Of a DNA stretch of 64,000 nt, positions 34,829 through 44,077 are shown in pieces. The DNA is from JABWBD01 sp040768665 (GTDB lineage: Bacteria; Planctomycetota; Planctomycetia; Pirellulales; Thermoguttaceae). The DNA lies in contig JAXGMN010000050.1 of NCBI GenBank assembly GCA_040768665.1, positions 25,844 through 89,843 of the forward strand. The letters are read 5' to 3'. The notes beneath the pieces are model-generated. The model worked only from the letters and a program-made list of their open reading frames with translations. It did no database searches and was not told the DNA's origin. Both the position numbers and the translations under genes were made by a program. Every line of letters starts with the position of its first letter. Within the stretch, counting starts at the first letter, position 1.

Positions 34829-35871
34829 CCCAGCAAGTTTCCCCCCGGTACCCGGTTCGCGGCCGGCCAGGCGGTTTCACTCTGGTGGAAGTCCTGGTTG
34901 CCATCACCATCATCGCCATGCTTGCCGGCGCGGCTTTGGGCGCTCTGATCTCGGCACGCCAGGCCGCACGCGAAGCAAAAACCAAGACGACGGTCGTCAA
35001 ACTTCACAGGATCCTCCTGGGCAAGTACGAGTCGTACCGCACTCGACGGGTCCCGATCGATGTCACCGGTCTGGATCCTCGCCAGGCCGCGGCGATTCGG
35101 CTCAACGCCCTGCGCGAGCTCATGCGGCGAGAACTCCCCGAGCGCCCCAACGACATACTCGTTCCCAACAGCGAAACGGCCCCGCTTCCAGTTACCGCAA
35201 CCGTTACCTATGCAAATGGCAGCACCAGCACCGTGACGGTCCCGATGCAGCGTCCAAGCCTTTCGCGATCCTACTGGCGCCGATACACCCGCAATCCGCC
35301 TAATCCCGCCAACACGGATTACGCTTCGGCCGAATACCTCTACATGATCGTTGCCACCTCGCGCGACGACGAACTGTCCCAGTTTTCCGATAGCGAGATC
35401 GGAGATGTCGATGGGGATGGCTGGCGCGAGTTTATCGACGCATGGGGCAACCCGATCGCCTTCCTGCGTTGGGCCCCCGGACTCGTCGGCTCCCCCCTCC
35501 AGGCGACCGTGATGGAAGAAATGACCTCCACGTCGCCGTCGACTTTCCAGTTGAATACGGTCGCGGCAGCAGATGCGGCCGATAGCGACCACGATCCCTT
35601 CGACACCCGGCGCGTTCACCCCGAAGCATGGCGTCTCCTGCCGCTCGTCTATTCAGCCGGTCCGGATGGCATCTATGACATAAATCGGGAAGTCGATTAC
35701 GTTTTCGGTGGAGATCCCTTTTTCTACCTCGCCGGCTCAAACACTGTGTTCAACAACTCCGGAAGCCCGGTCGACAGCAGCAACACTTCCGCGACGGCGA
35801 GTGGCCCGGCCAACGGCACGCTCGACCACTACGACAATATCCTTAGCCACGACCTGGGGGTGAAGCCATGA
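34825..35871 (+). CDS. Type II secretion pseudopilin, second
   Basis: A 348-residue prepilin with processing site GG followed by FTLVEVLVAITIIAMLAGAA, Glu at +5. The soluble domain is large and ends in a GPDGIYDINREVDYVFGGD region like the C-terminal loop of GspG, where calcium binds. It overlaps the genes on both sides by four bases (ATGA), so the pseudopilins are translationally coupled. Confidence 0.85.
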   Translation: MTQQVSPRYPVRGRPGGFTLVEVLVAITIIAMLAGAALGALISARQAAREAKTKTTVVKLHRILLGKYESYRTRRVPIDVTGLDPRQAAAIRLNALRELMRRELPERPNDILVPNSETAPLPVTATVTYANGSTSTVTVPMQRPSLSRSYWRRYTRNPPNPANTDYASAEYLYMIVATSRDDELSQFSDSEIGDVDGDGWREFIDAWGNPIAFLRWAPGLVGSPLQATVMEEMTSTSPSTFQLNTVAAADAADSDHDPFDTRRVHPEAWRLLPLVYSAGPDGIYDINREVDYVFGGDPFFYLAGSNTVFNNSGSPVDSSNTSATASGPANGTLDHYDNILSHDLGVKP

Positions 35872-37115
35872 AGACTCTGAGCGGCTCCAAACCAGTCCGT
35901 GGCGGAATGACGCTGATTGAGCTGCTTGTCGTCATCTCGATCATGATGTTGCTCGCGCTGGTGGGAATTCCCGCCCTGCGCCCCGCAATGGAGTCGCGCC
36001 AGATTCGCGAATCCACCCGGGCAATCAACTCCTATATCCACGGGGCGCAAATCCGCGCTCTCGAGACCGGTCGGCCGGCCGGCGTAATGCTCACCCGCGA
36101 CGACATCCTCCCCCAGGCCGCAACGGTTCTCCAGCGCGTCGAAGTGCCTCCCGACTACGCGGGCGACTTGACCGGAACACGCGCGCGCGCCCAAGAATGG
36201 ACCGAATCGTCGGTGGGTTACGCAGGAACGTACCATTGGCGCGACAGATCGATCGTTCTCAAGGTTCAGATTCGAGAGAACGAACTGAGTCCCGGCGTCG
36301 TCCGGCGTGGCGACCTCATGCAACTCGGCGGACAGGGGCCTTGGTATACGATCGCCGTGGATGGAAGACTTGGCAGTGTTCTGCCGGCAGCAGATCAGGA
36401 CGTCTACAAAGACTTCCCGGTCGATAGCAAGGGATTCATCGACTTCATGCCCTCGGATAGGACCGTGCTTGCCCCGAGTCCGGACAACTGGATCACCAAC
36501 TACGTACTCACCCTCGTGCTCCCCAGCCAGCAACTCATGGAATCGCCGTGGACGGACGCGGACCCCGGAAACAGTCCCAGCACGGCCGCGTGGGACCGCC
36601 CCGTTTCCTTTCGCATCCGACGCGCCCCCTCCGTCGCCATCCTGTCCGCTTCGGCGCCCCTTCAGTTGCCCGGCGACATGGTCGTCGACCTTTCGTGTTC
36701 CGGCACGGAACTGGATCCCCAGCGGTTCAACGCGATGTTCTCGGGGACTCTCGACACATCGCCCATCCTGATCATGTTTTCGCCCACCGGCTCCGTCGAC
36801 CGGCTGTACATCAACGGCATGGAAGAGCACGTCATTACGCCCATCTATCTCATGATCGGGCGGCGCGACCGGCTTGCGCCGCCCGGACCGGAAGACAATC
36901 TCGCGAACTGGCAGGATCTCAAGAACCTCTGGCTTTCCATCAATCCCCGCACGGGCAGCGTCAAAGCGGCGGAAGTCTTTGCCGACTCGACGAATCCTTT
37001 GCACATCGACCCCAATACGAATACACTCCGCCCCGCTGGAGTCGACACAGACGGCGGAATTGAGGCATCGCGCACCTTCGCTCAGCAAATGCAAACCGCC
37101 ATGGGAGGACGGTGA
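35868..37115 (+). CDS. Type II secretion pseudopilin, GspH-like
   Basis: The 415-residue prepilin has RGG followed by MTLIELLVVISIMMLLALVG, with Glu at +5. An early segment (STRAINSYIHGAQIRALETG) resembles the conserved part of GspH/FimT minor pseudopilins. It begins inside the stop of the previous gene and is followed one base after its TGA by a GTG start. A minor-pilin role in initiating assembly is likely by analogy. Confidence 0.82.
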   Translation: MKTLSGSKPVRGGMTLIELLVVISIMMLLALVGIPALRPAMESRQIRESTRAINSYIHGAQIRALETGRPAGVMLTRDDILPQAATVLQRVEVPPDYAGDLTGTRARAQEWTESSVGYAGTYHWRDRSIVLKVQIRENELSPGVVRRGDLMQLGGQGPWYTIAVDGRLGSVLPAADQDVYKDFPVDSKGFIDFMPSDRTVLAPSPDNWITNYVLTLVLPSQQLMESPWTDADPGNSPSTAAWDRPVSFRIRRAPSVAILSASAPLQLPGDMVVDLSCSGTELDPQRFNAMFSGTLDTSPILIMFSPTGSVDRLYINGMEEHVITPIYLMIGRRDRLAPPGPEDNLANWQDLKNLWLSINPRTGSVKAAEVFADSTNPLHIDPNTNTLRPAGVDTDGGIEASRTFAQQMQTAMGGR

Positions 37116-37116
37116 C

Positions 37117-38267
37117 GTGTTCACGCTCATAATTTCGCGCCGATCCAGTTCGTCCGCCTCCTGTTTGCAGGATCGCAGGAGAAGGGGCTTCCCCGCACGT
37201 TGTCCCGAGTCGGAAGCGGGTGTCCTTTCCGCCGCGCCAAGCAAGCGGCATAAACGCGCTCCGCGCGCCGGCTTCAGCCTCCTCGAGCTCCTCATCGCGA
37301 TCTTCGTCATCCTCGTCGGCCTGTTGGGTGTCGTGGCCCTGATTCCCGTCGGCCATCGAGCAATGGTCGAGGCCGCCAAGTCCGACCGCTCCCGCACCCT
37401 CGGACGAAGCGCAATTCAGGACTTGGCAGTCCGTCAGTGGCTCGATCCTCGAAGTTGGTGCTTCGCGGGTGGGGGCGATTTTCTTGAAGAAACGACCGGT
37501 GGCACGCTCGCCTGTGCCGTCGACCCTCTTTTCAAGCGACCAATGCAGGTGCCCCGGGAATTGGGACACTTCCGGCGGGCGCCACAACTCCGCCGACGGT
37601 CATTCCGAGGCTAAGTCTTTATGCCGTCACGCCGCCGGTGGGAACGACGGCTCCATTCCCTGCCCCGCATTTTCGAATGCCGCTAGAACTGGCAAACCGG
37701 CTGTTCCGCACTCAGGATGATTTGATCTTCAATATCGAGGACGATCAACGCGCCAAAGCCGTGGCGGGAACGACAACAGCCGTGGCATCGATGGGAGACT
37801 ACTCTTGGTTCTTCACGGTCTCACCCAATGTCAACGAGGCGGCCACGGTCTTTGCAGAAAAAGAAGTATATGACGTTTCAGTCGCCGTGCTCTACAAGCG
37901 CGCCCTTCACTACGATGCAACCGCGCCCGACGCGACGTCCGCCTCCGTCACTTGGCTAAGCGGCGGCATCGGCGGCGGCGATGTGGCCTTGACGTTCCCC
38001 AACCTGGGCGATGATGCCGTGTTCGACGACACCGATTGGCTCATGCTCTGCCGCCGGCCCGGAGATGTTTCTACTGCCGACATTGAGGCGATTGTCTGGT
38101 ATCGCATCATTAACGTCGATGAGCCCGATATGGCCAATCCAACCACGCGTACGGTCAGCCTCGAGGGCCCCGATTGGGCACTCAACACAAGTGGCGTTCC
38201 ACGCGCGGCCACTGCGGTGATCGTCCCGAACGTACTCACGGTCTACAACGCCCGGATCGAACGCTAA
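37117..38267 (+). pseudogene. GspI/PilV-like pseudopilin with frameshift
   Basis: Translation from GTG at 37117 gives a long leader, then APRAGFSLLELLIAIFVILV with Glu at +5. The frame continues to about 37530, then fails. The other frame carries on sensibly (QATNAGAPGIGTLPAG, through VVWYR-like IVWYRIINVDEP) to the stop at 38267. One missing T in the TTTT run at 37529-37532 explains the break. Whether it is a real mutation or an assembly error cannot be told here. If real, the cluster lacks one minor pseudopilin. Without the break the protein would have about 383 residues. Confidence 0.75.
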
Positions 38268-38445
38268 GAGATCAATAGCAATGATTAACTTCGCGAAACG
38301 TAAAGTCGACTTCCACAATCGCGGCCGGATCTTTCCGGCGGCGTGGTGAAAGTATTCAGATCTGCCTGGCTAACTCGCGGCAGAAGAATAGTGAAATGCA
38401 CGGAACGGGCTAGGGCAAGCAGGCACTTTCCAAAAGGACAAAACA
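38268..38445. other. Spacer inside the pseudopilin cluster
   Basis: About 180 bases with no heptamer units and no gene. It ends with an AAAGGAC ribosome-binding site eight bases before the giant GspK-like gene. Confidence 0.4.
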
Positions 38446-41400
38446 ATGGCTAGGGCTATACCAAAAACCGTTCGGCGCGGCGTGCTCCTCCTGATCGTTC
38501 TCGGCATGTTGGCCATGTTCGGCCTCATTGCTGTCACGTTCGTGCTGATCACCGGCCACCACGAACGCGCCGCGGAGATCACCGAACGCATCGGCCAGGA
38601 CCAGTCGCGGCCCGAGGTCGTTCTCGACCAGGCGCTCGGCCAACTCCTCGTCGGGTCCACCCGAGAAAACTCCGTCCTGCAAACCCACAGTCTGCTGGAG
38701 GATCTCTACGGGAACCGCTCCGTATTCGGCAGAGTGGATGATAGCAATGGCGACGGCCAGTTCATGTGGGCCCGGGGCCGTGGCCAAATCGTTGAGATCG
38801 AGATTGTGTTCCTGGATGCGGCTGGCAATATCGTCGACGTAGACCCGGCCAACTGCGTCGGCCGCGTCATCACGTTCACCTCAGGAAATGCAGCGGGAGA
38901 TAGTACCCGCATTGTCGGTTTCCGAAGGTTTACTGGTCCGCTGCAATATCGTCTTCAAATTCTGGCCCCGGGGTGGGTGCCGCCCGTCGGCCCGGACGGG
39001 CAGCCGGGCATTGCGAACCAGGACGACGACGCAAACGGCGTCTTGGACGACGACAGCGAGATGTGGAGGACGGCCACCAGCGACGACGTGGCGGTTCTCG
39101 CCCGCGGCAACCAATTCGTAATCAACGGCCGTGAGTTCGGCGGCACCGGTTTCGGCTTCTTCAACGGCAATGCCGATTCCGGCGGCCTCCTTGGGGCTGC
39201 CTATTTTCGCTATCCGCCGGTTACCGGAACTCAATATCAGTTTGCGCTCCTGCCCAATCCCGCGCCGTTTCGTGATACCGATCTAGCTCTTGCTGACAGG
39301 GACACCGATGGGGCGAACGGGGTTGATTACACTTATGACGATCCGGCCGGCCCCGGCGGCGCCAACGAGGACTACGATGCGGTCGATCATCAGAACATGC
39401 TCCTGGCCATGGTACTGCCTCAGGCAGCGGACCTGAATAACGATGGCGTTGCGGATACGAACGTTCCGATACCCTCCCTGCACCGCCCTGCCTTGATCAA
39501 CTACTGGTTCAATCGCCTTCTCAACGATCCGGCCCTCGGAAGCGTCAGCGACGTGGACGATAAATGGAGAGTTCTTCTTCGCCCGTGGGGCCTCGACGGC
39601 ATACGGAACAATGCGGATGACGGCTCCTCGCCCTGGTCGTTGGTCAACCTTGCAGATCGCGATCGGTTTGTCGACTTGAAGCGCCGATTCATTCTCCGGC
39701 CGATCTACGAGGATCATCCTAACTTCGATGGCAGCAATCCCGTATCGTCGGTCGTTTCCCCGACTCCCTCCACGGCCGGATTCTGGGAAAGGTTCGGTCC
39801 TTGGGACGTCGACAACGACGGCGACGGCTATCGTGACAGTATCTGGGTCGATCTCGGCCTGACCGCCCGAGCCACGCCCAGCGGTAAGCTCTACAAGCCG
39901 CTGTTCGCGTTCCTGTGCGCTGACCTCGACGGGCGGTTGAATCTGAATGCCGCCGGTTCGCTCGCCCAGACCGACGCCAGCTACACGGGCAGTGCCACCG
40001 TCTCCGGCTGGGTCTTCGCTGGGGGAGCCTCGACGGCCTCCCTGCCGCGCGGGCTTGGCTTCGGGCCGGCAGAAATCAACCTGAGCCCCTTGTTGAACAA
40101 TGACTTGACAGTCTACCAGCGCCTCCTCCAGGGCATCCCAGGCAACGACATTCTGCTTGGCCGCTATGGATCGAACCGCGTGCCGGGCGCAGCCGGTTTT
40201 GATCCCCTCAGCGTGAACCAGCACTACCAATATGGCGGAGACTACTGGAGCCTGTCCGTCAACGGCCCCGGCTCCTACGGGAGCCCTCCCGACCGCGATG
40301 GGGATGGCGCCATAGGGCTCGATCCTGCCGGTCGGCCGCTCTATCCGTTAATGGCCGATACAGACGGCGACAACAAAGACCATCCCTATGAAACCAATCT
40401 CTTCAATCCACAGAAGGATGATCTAACCTTCACCATCGCCGAACTGGAACGTCTTCTCCGCTGGTACGACCTCGATGTCGCTCGGCTGCCCGACCGGCTC
40501 CGCCAACTCGCCCCCAATCTGGCAAGCCGCCGCAACGAGATCACGACACACTCTTTCGATGTGCCGACGCCCTCCGTCGCGATACCTGAGGAATTGGAGA
40601 CAACCCTCAAGGCAGCCAACAATTGGCAATGGTTGTACCGTTTCCGCGACCAGGAAAGCCCTGCGGTTGACGACGGCGCCACCTACCCGCCGAAAAGCTT
40701 CCGTGATGTGCTGGCGTTTCGGCTCTTCATTGAGATGAGGGCGAATGGAGTCTTGGGCGACAATCCCGTGAACGCAGCTCCGCCTCCGAACGGCGCCCTC
40801 ACCAACAGGCAGTTGTTCATCAACACCGTCAACCGCGCACTCGGCACGCAGGTGCATCACTACGGAGCCCTTGTGCCGCCCGCCATGCTTAGCGGTCTCC
40901 GCATGGACCTGAACGCTCCCTTCGGCAATGGCCGTGACAGTACGCTATCGCCGGCCGTTCCCGGATACGGCGTGGTCGACGAAATTGAAGAGTCCTGCCC
41001 GCTCATCAACCGCCTCGATGACGATGCCGATTCCAGTTGGGACGAGACCGATGAGGCCAGTCTGGTTAACTCCTTCTACCAGGTCAACGCAGCTACCGCC
41101 CCGATTGCGGGCATTCCTTTCACTGTGACCAACGACGCGTTTGTCGATCTCGACGGCAACGGACGCGCAACCTTCATCGACGCCAACGGCGATGGCCTCG
41201 CTGCCGAACCGGGCCCGGAAATCCAGCTTGCCCGCAAGCTGCTGCGCCAGACCTACGCGCGGCATCTCTACGTGCTCATGATGTTGGCCCTTGATAGGGG
41301 GTACGCGGACGGCGGCTGGGGCACTCCGGAAGATCGGGCTCGCATGGTTGCACAGTGGGCCGTGAATGTCGTCGACTTCCGTGATCGCGACTCAATCATG

Positions 41401-44022
41401 ACGCCCTTCGAGTACGACATTTATCCGTTCCAAGACAATAACGGGGATGGCAACACCTGGGACGTTAACGGGCTGATTGGGCCGGAAGACGACGACTACG
41501 CCACGGGCTATACCAACAACCTGCCTGCGGACGATGGCCAGCCGTATCGCGGCCTCGTATGGGGTACCGAACGGCCCGAACTGCTGATCACCGAGACCCT
41601 TGCCCTTCACGACCGCCGAGTGGAGAACCTCGCAGACTATCAGAGTTGGTACGAAGTTCCTACCACCGATCCCCTCCCCGATCCCTCGGTATGGGACAAT
41701 GATTTTGATCAGCGCAAGAAGCCGCAGGGTTCCTTGTTCATTGAACTTTACAACCCGAATTCGAGTCTCGAGCCGCGTCCTGCGGAATTGTGCGATAGTA
41801 CAACGGGCGGTGTGCAGTTGAATAAGACCATTACGGCTTCGCCCAATCTCGATGGCGTCACATACACATGGCCCGTGTGGCGGCTGGCCATCGTGCCCGG
41901 AACCGATTTCGACGATGATCCCGATGCCGATCCGGGAGATCCCTTGCCGACAATCGAACGAAGCGTTTATTTCGTCGATCCCGCCTCGGGCGCCGGTGCC
42001 CCCGGAGACTATGCCCTCGCCGGCGACGGCGATCGCTTCCATACGACCGCTGCCATGGCAGCCATTGCTCCCGGCCGTTACTCGATCATCGGCTCTGCCG
42101 AAAACGACACAACCCAGCCCGAGTGGAGCACTACGTACATTGGAAGACGCACGGGCACCGATGCCATTGCCGATCCGGATGATGTGCCCAACAATCTCGA
42201 TCTCGCCGACAACCCCAACGATACCGCGGTAACGCGTCAGATTCGCCTTCGGGAGGATCCCACCGGCGCCCCCGGCGATTCTGAGATTCGCACAACGGCG
42301 GTCTATGCCAACGGTGCCGGGGAGCCGTCGGCCGGACAAATCAATCCGGTGGTGGCAATCCCCATCAACGAACCGCGGCGACTTAGCATCACCGAACCGT
42401 ATGCTGGATATCCGGATTACACAAGCGGAACCAGCCCTTCCTATGACCCACCGCTAGACGAGCCACTGGACAATAGTCGGCCTGATCTGAGCACGGAGAT
42501 GCAAACGGCCGTTCGGACCAGCGGCACAACCGCCCGCGCAGCCGTCGTCCACCTCCAGCGCCTGGCGAATCCTCTGCAACCCTACCACAGTACGGCCAAT
42601 CCTTATCGTACGGTTGATTCCGCCACGATCGATCTCGTCGCTTTCAACGGATGGTCTGACGACGACGTTATTGGCGCCGGCTATCATGGCGACGGCGCAA
42701 CGGACGGCACGATGATGGTCGAGTGCAATGAGCGCGGCGAAGGGAACCTGCCGGTCGACGGCCCGAGGAACCTCTGGATCCAGCGCCTGGCTTTGAAAGG
42801 CCTGTCCGATACTCCTCCGGACGGCGATCCGGAAACGCCTACCCACTACTTGGAGCACATCCTTAATCATACGCTGGGCTATCTGAACGAACCGTTCGGT
42901 GCCTACCGTACGTCTGCTCCCAACCTCGGCGATCCGGCCACGACGCCTGCTTTCCCATGGCTCACCTGGTTGAACCGTCCGTTCGTCACTCCGCTCGAGC
43001 TGACCTTGGTTCCGGCGGCCAAGTCCTCTCGCCTGTTGAATACGGCCTTTACGGCCTCCCCGGCTCATCCGTACGTGTTCGGCCTCGCTCCCGCAACGCC
43101 GAACCCGTTCGACGTGGAGGCGGAACCGTTCACGCATCTGGCCAACTTCTTCAATTCCAATGGTTCCCCAACCGCCGCGCCGGAGCGCCACCGGCTGTTC
43201 AACTTTGTCGGTGTCCCCTCGCCCTTCGCGGCCGCCGACATGCAGTTGGATCCGCTGCGATTCGCCGAATTGCAGAGGAACATGGTCAGCATGCAGGCGT
43301 GGATGACGCACAGCTTCTATCCGCCGTTCAATCGCATCGCGCGCTATCGTGAGCCCGGGAAGATCAATATCAACACCATCTTCAGCGACACCGTTTTTGA
43401 AGCGTTGATGAACGACTCTCCGCCGGGTATGACGGCTCCCCAGAAAGCCGCCTTTTGGCAGGCCTTCGTTTGGAGCCGCCGCGGATACCCCTCCGCATTC
43501 AACCAGATTTACGAGATCGATGCCAATTACCCGACGGAATTCGTCAAACCGTTCCGGTCACAGGGAGGGCGCAACCTGATCCCCCTGGCGGCAATGCAGA
43601 CCGCGATCGGAGACCCTGTGGAGTCCACGCTCCTGCGATCCGATCCTGTCAATCCAGGTCGCCCGCTCTTCCAATTTGATGACACCATCGCCCCCGGCGG
43701 TGTTGCCGCCTACAACAATCCCGACCGAAATCCCACGTTCCGCTATCAATCGCTCGACCGTCTCGGAAACCTCGTGACCACGCGGTCGAACGTCTACGCC
43801 TGCTGGGTGACGGTCGGTTTCTTCGAGGTGCAGCAGGGTCCGCAAACTCTCGTGTCGCACCCCGACGGGATGTACCTGGGGCCGGAACTCGGATTCGATA
43901 CCGGCGAGATTACCCGCCACCGCGCCTTTTACGTGATCGATCGGTCCATCCCGGTCGGATTTGTCCGTGGGCAAGCCCTGAACGCGGGTAATACGATCCT
44001 GGTGAAACGCATCATCGAATAG
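38446..44022 (+). CDS. Giant GspK-like minor pseudopilin with calcium-binding-like loops
   Basis: At 1858 residues this is about five times the usual GspK (about 320). The N-terminus fits GspK: RRG followed by VLLLIVLGMLAMFGLIAV, hydrophobic without the +5 Glu. The rest is predicted extracytoplasmic and contains many Asp-rich loops of EF-hand or thrombospondin-3 type: DSNGDGQ (about 98), DTDGANG (286), DVDNDGDG (454), DRDGDG (616), DTDGDN (639), DLDGNG and DANGDG (902-912), DNNGDG (997). The C-terminal part has a GKININT segment (about 1640), as in the helix-hairpin part of GspK. It would cap the pseudopilus tip; the size suggests a surface-exposed or adhesive role. AAAGGAC precedes ATG. Confidence 0.82.
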   Translation: MARAIPKTVRRGVLLLIVLGMLAMFGLIAVTFVLITGHHERAAEITERIGQDQSRPEVVLDQALGQLLVGSTRENSVLQTHSLLEDLYGNRSVFGRVDDSNGDGQFMWARGRGQIVEIEIVFLDAAGNIVDVDPANCVGRVITFTSGNAAGDSTRIVGFRRFTGPLQYRLQILAPGWVPPVGPDGQPGIANQDDDANGVLDDDSEMWRTATSDDVAVLARGNQFVINGREFGGTGFGFFNGNADSGGLLGAAYFRYPPVTGTQYQFALLPNPAPFRDTDLALADRDTDGANGVDYTYDDPAGPGGANEDYDAVDHQNMLLAMVLPQAADLNNDGVADTNVPIPSLHRPALINYWFNRLLNDPALGSVSDVDDKWRVLLRPWGLDGIRNNADDGSSPWSLVNLADRDRFVDLKRRFILRPIYEDHPNFDGSNPVSSVVSPTPSTAGFWERFGPWDVDNDGDGYRDSIWVDLGLTARATPSGKLYKPLFAFLCADLDGRLNLNAAGSLAQTDASYTGSATVSGWVFAGGASTASLPRGLGFGPAEINLSPLLNNDLTVYQRLLQGIPGNDILLGRYGSNRVPGAAGFDPLSVNQHYQYGGDYWSLSVNGPGSYGSPPDRDGDGAIGLDPAGRPLYPLMADTDGDNKDHPYETNLFNPQKDDLTFTIAELERLLRWYDLDVARLPDRLRQLAPNLASRRNEITTHSFDVPTPSVAIPEELETTLKAANNWQWLYRFRDQESPAVDDGATYPPKSFRDVLAFRLFIEMRANGVLGDNPVNAAPPPNGALTNRQLFINTVNRALGTQVHHYGALVPPAMLSGLRMDLNAPFGNGRDSTLSPAVPGYGVVDEIEESCPLINRLDDDADSSWDETDEASLVNSFYQVNAATAPIAGIPFTVTNDAFVDLDGNGRATFIDANGDGLAAEPGPEIQLARKLLRQTYARHLYVLMMLALDRGYADGGWGTPEDRARMVAQWAVNVVDFRDRDSIMTPFEYDIYPFQDNNGDGNTWDVNGLIGPEDDDYATGYTNNLPADDGQPYRGLVWGTERPELLITETLALHDRRVENLADYQSWYEVPTTDPLPDPSVWDNDFDQRKKPQGSLFIELYNPNSSLEPRPAELCDSTTGGVQLNKTITASPNLDGVTYTWPVWRLAIVPGTDFDDDPDADPGDPLPTIERSVYFVDPASGAGAPGDYALAGDGDRFHTTAAMAAIAPGRYSIIGSAENDTTQPEWSTTYIGRRTGTDAIADPDDVPNNLDLADNPNDTAVTRQIRLREDPTGAPGDSEIRTTAVYANGAGEPSAGQINPVVAIPINEPRRLSITEPYAGYPDYTSGTSPSYDPPLDEPLDNSRPDLSTEMQTAVRTSGTTARAAVVHLQRLANPLQPYHSTANPYRTVDSATIDLVAFNGWSDDDVIGAGYHGDGATDGTMMVECNERGEGNLPVDGPRNLWIQRLALKGLSDTPPDGDPETPTHYLEHILNHTLGYLNEPFGAYRTSAPNLGDPATTPAFPWLTWLNRPFVTPLELTLVPAAKSSRLLNTAFTASPAHPYVFGLAPATPNPFDVEAEPFTHLANFFNSNGSPTAAPERHRLFNFVGVPSPFAAADMQLDPLRFAELQRNMVSMQAWMTHSFYPPFNRIARYREPGKININTIFSDTVFEALMNDSPPGMTAPQKAAFWQAFVWSRRGYPSAFNQIYEIDANYPTEFVKPFRSQGGRNLIPLAAMQTAIGDPVESTLLRSDPVNPGRPLFQFDDTIAPGGVAAYNNPDRNPTFRYQSLDRLGNLVTTRSNVYACWVTVGFFEVQQGPQTLVSHPDGMYLGPELGFDTGEITRHRAFYVIDRSIPVGFVRGQALNAGNTILVKRIIE

Positions 44023-44077
44023 AACCGGACCCTCGCAGAGGCAAAGCCTGCCTGTGCATACAGTAAGGAGCATTGGC

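Noticed and set aside
37117..38267. Programmed frameshifting in the pseudopilin gene
   Set aside because: The TTTT run lacks a full slippery heptamer and no stimulatory structure is evident; mutation or assembly error is simpler.
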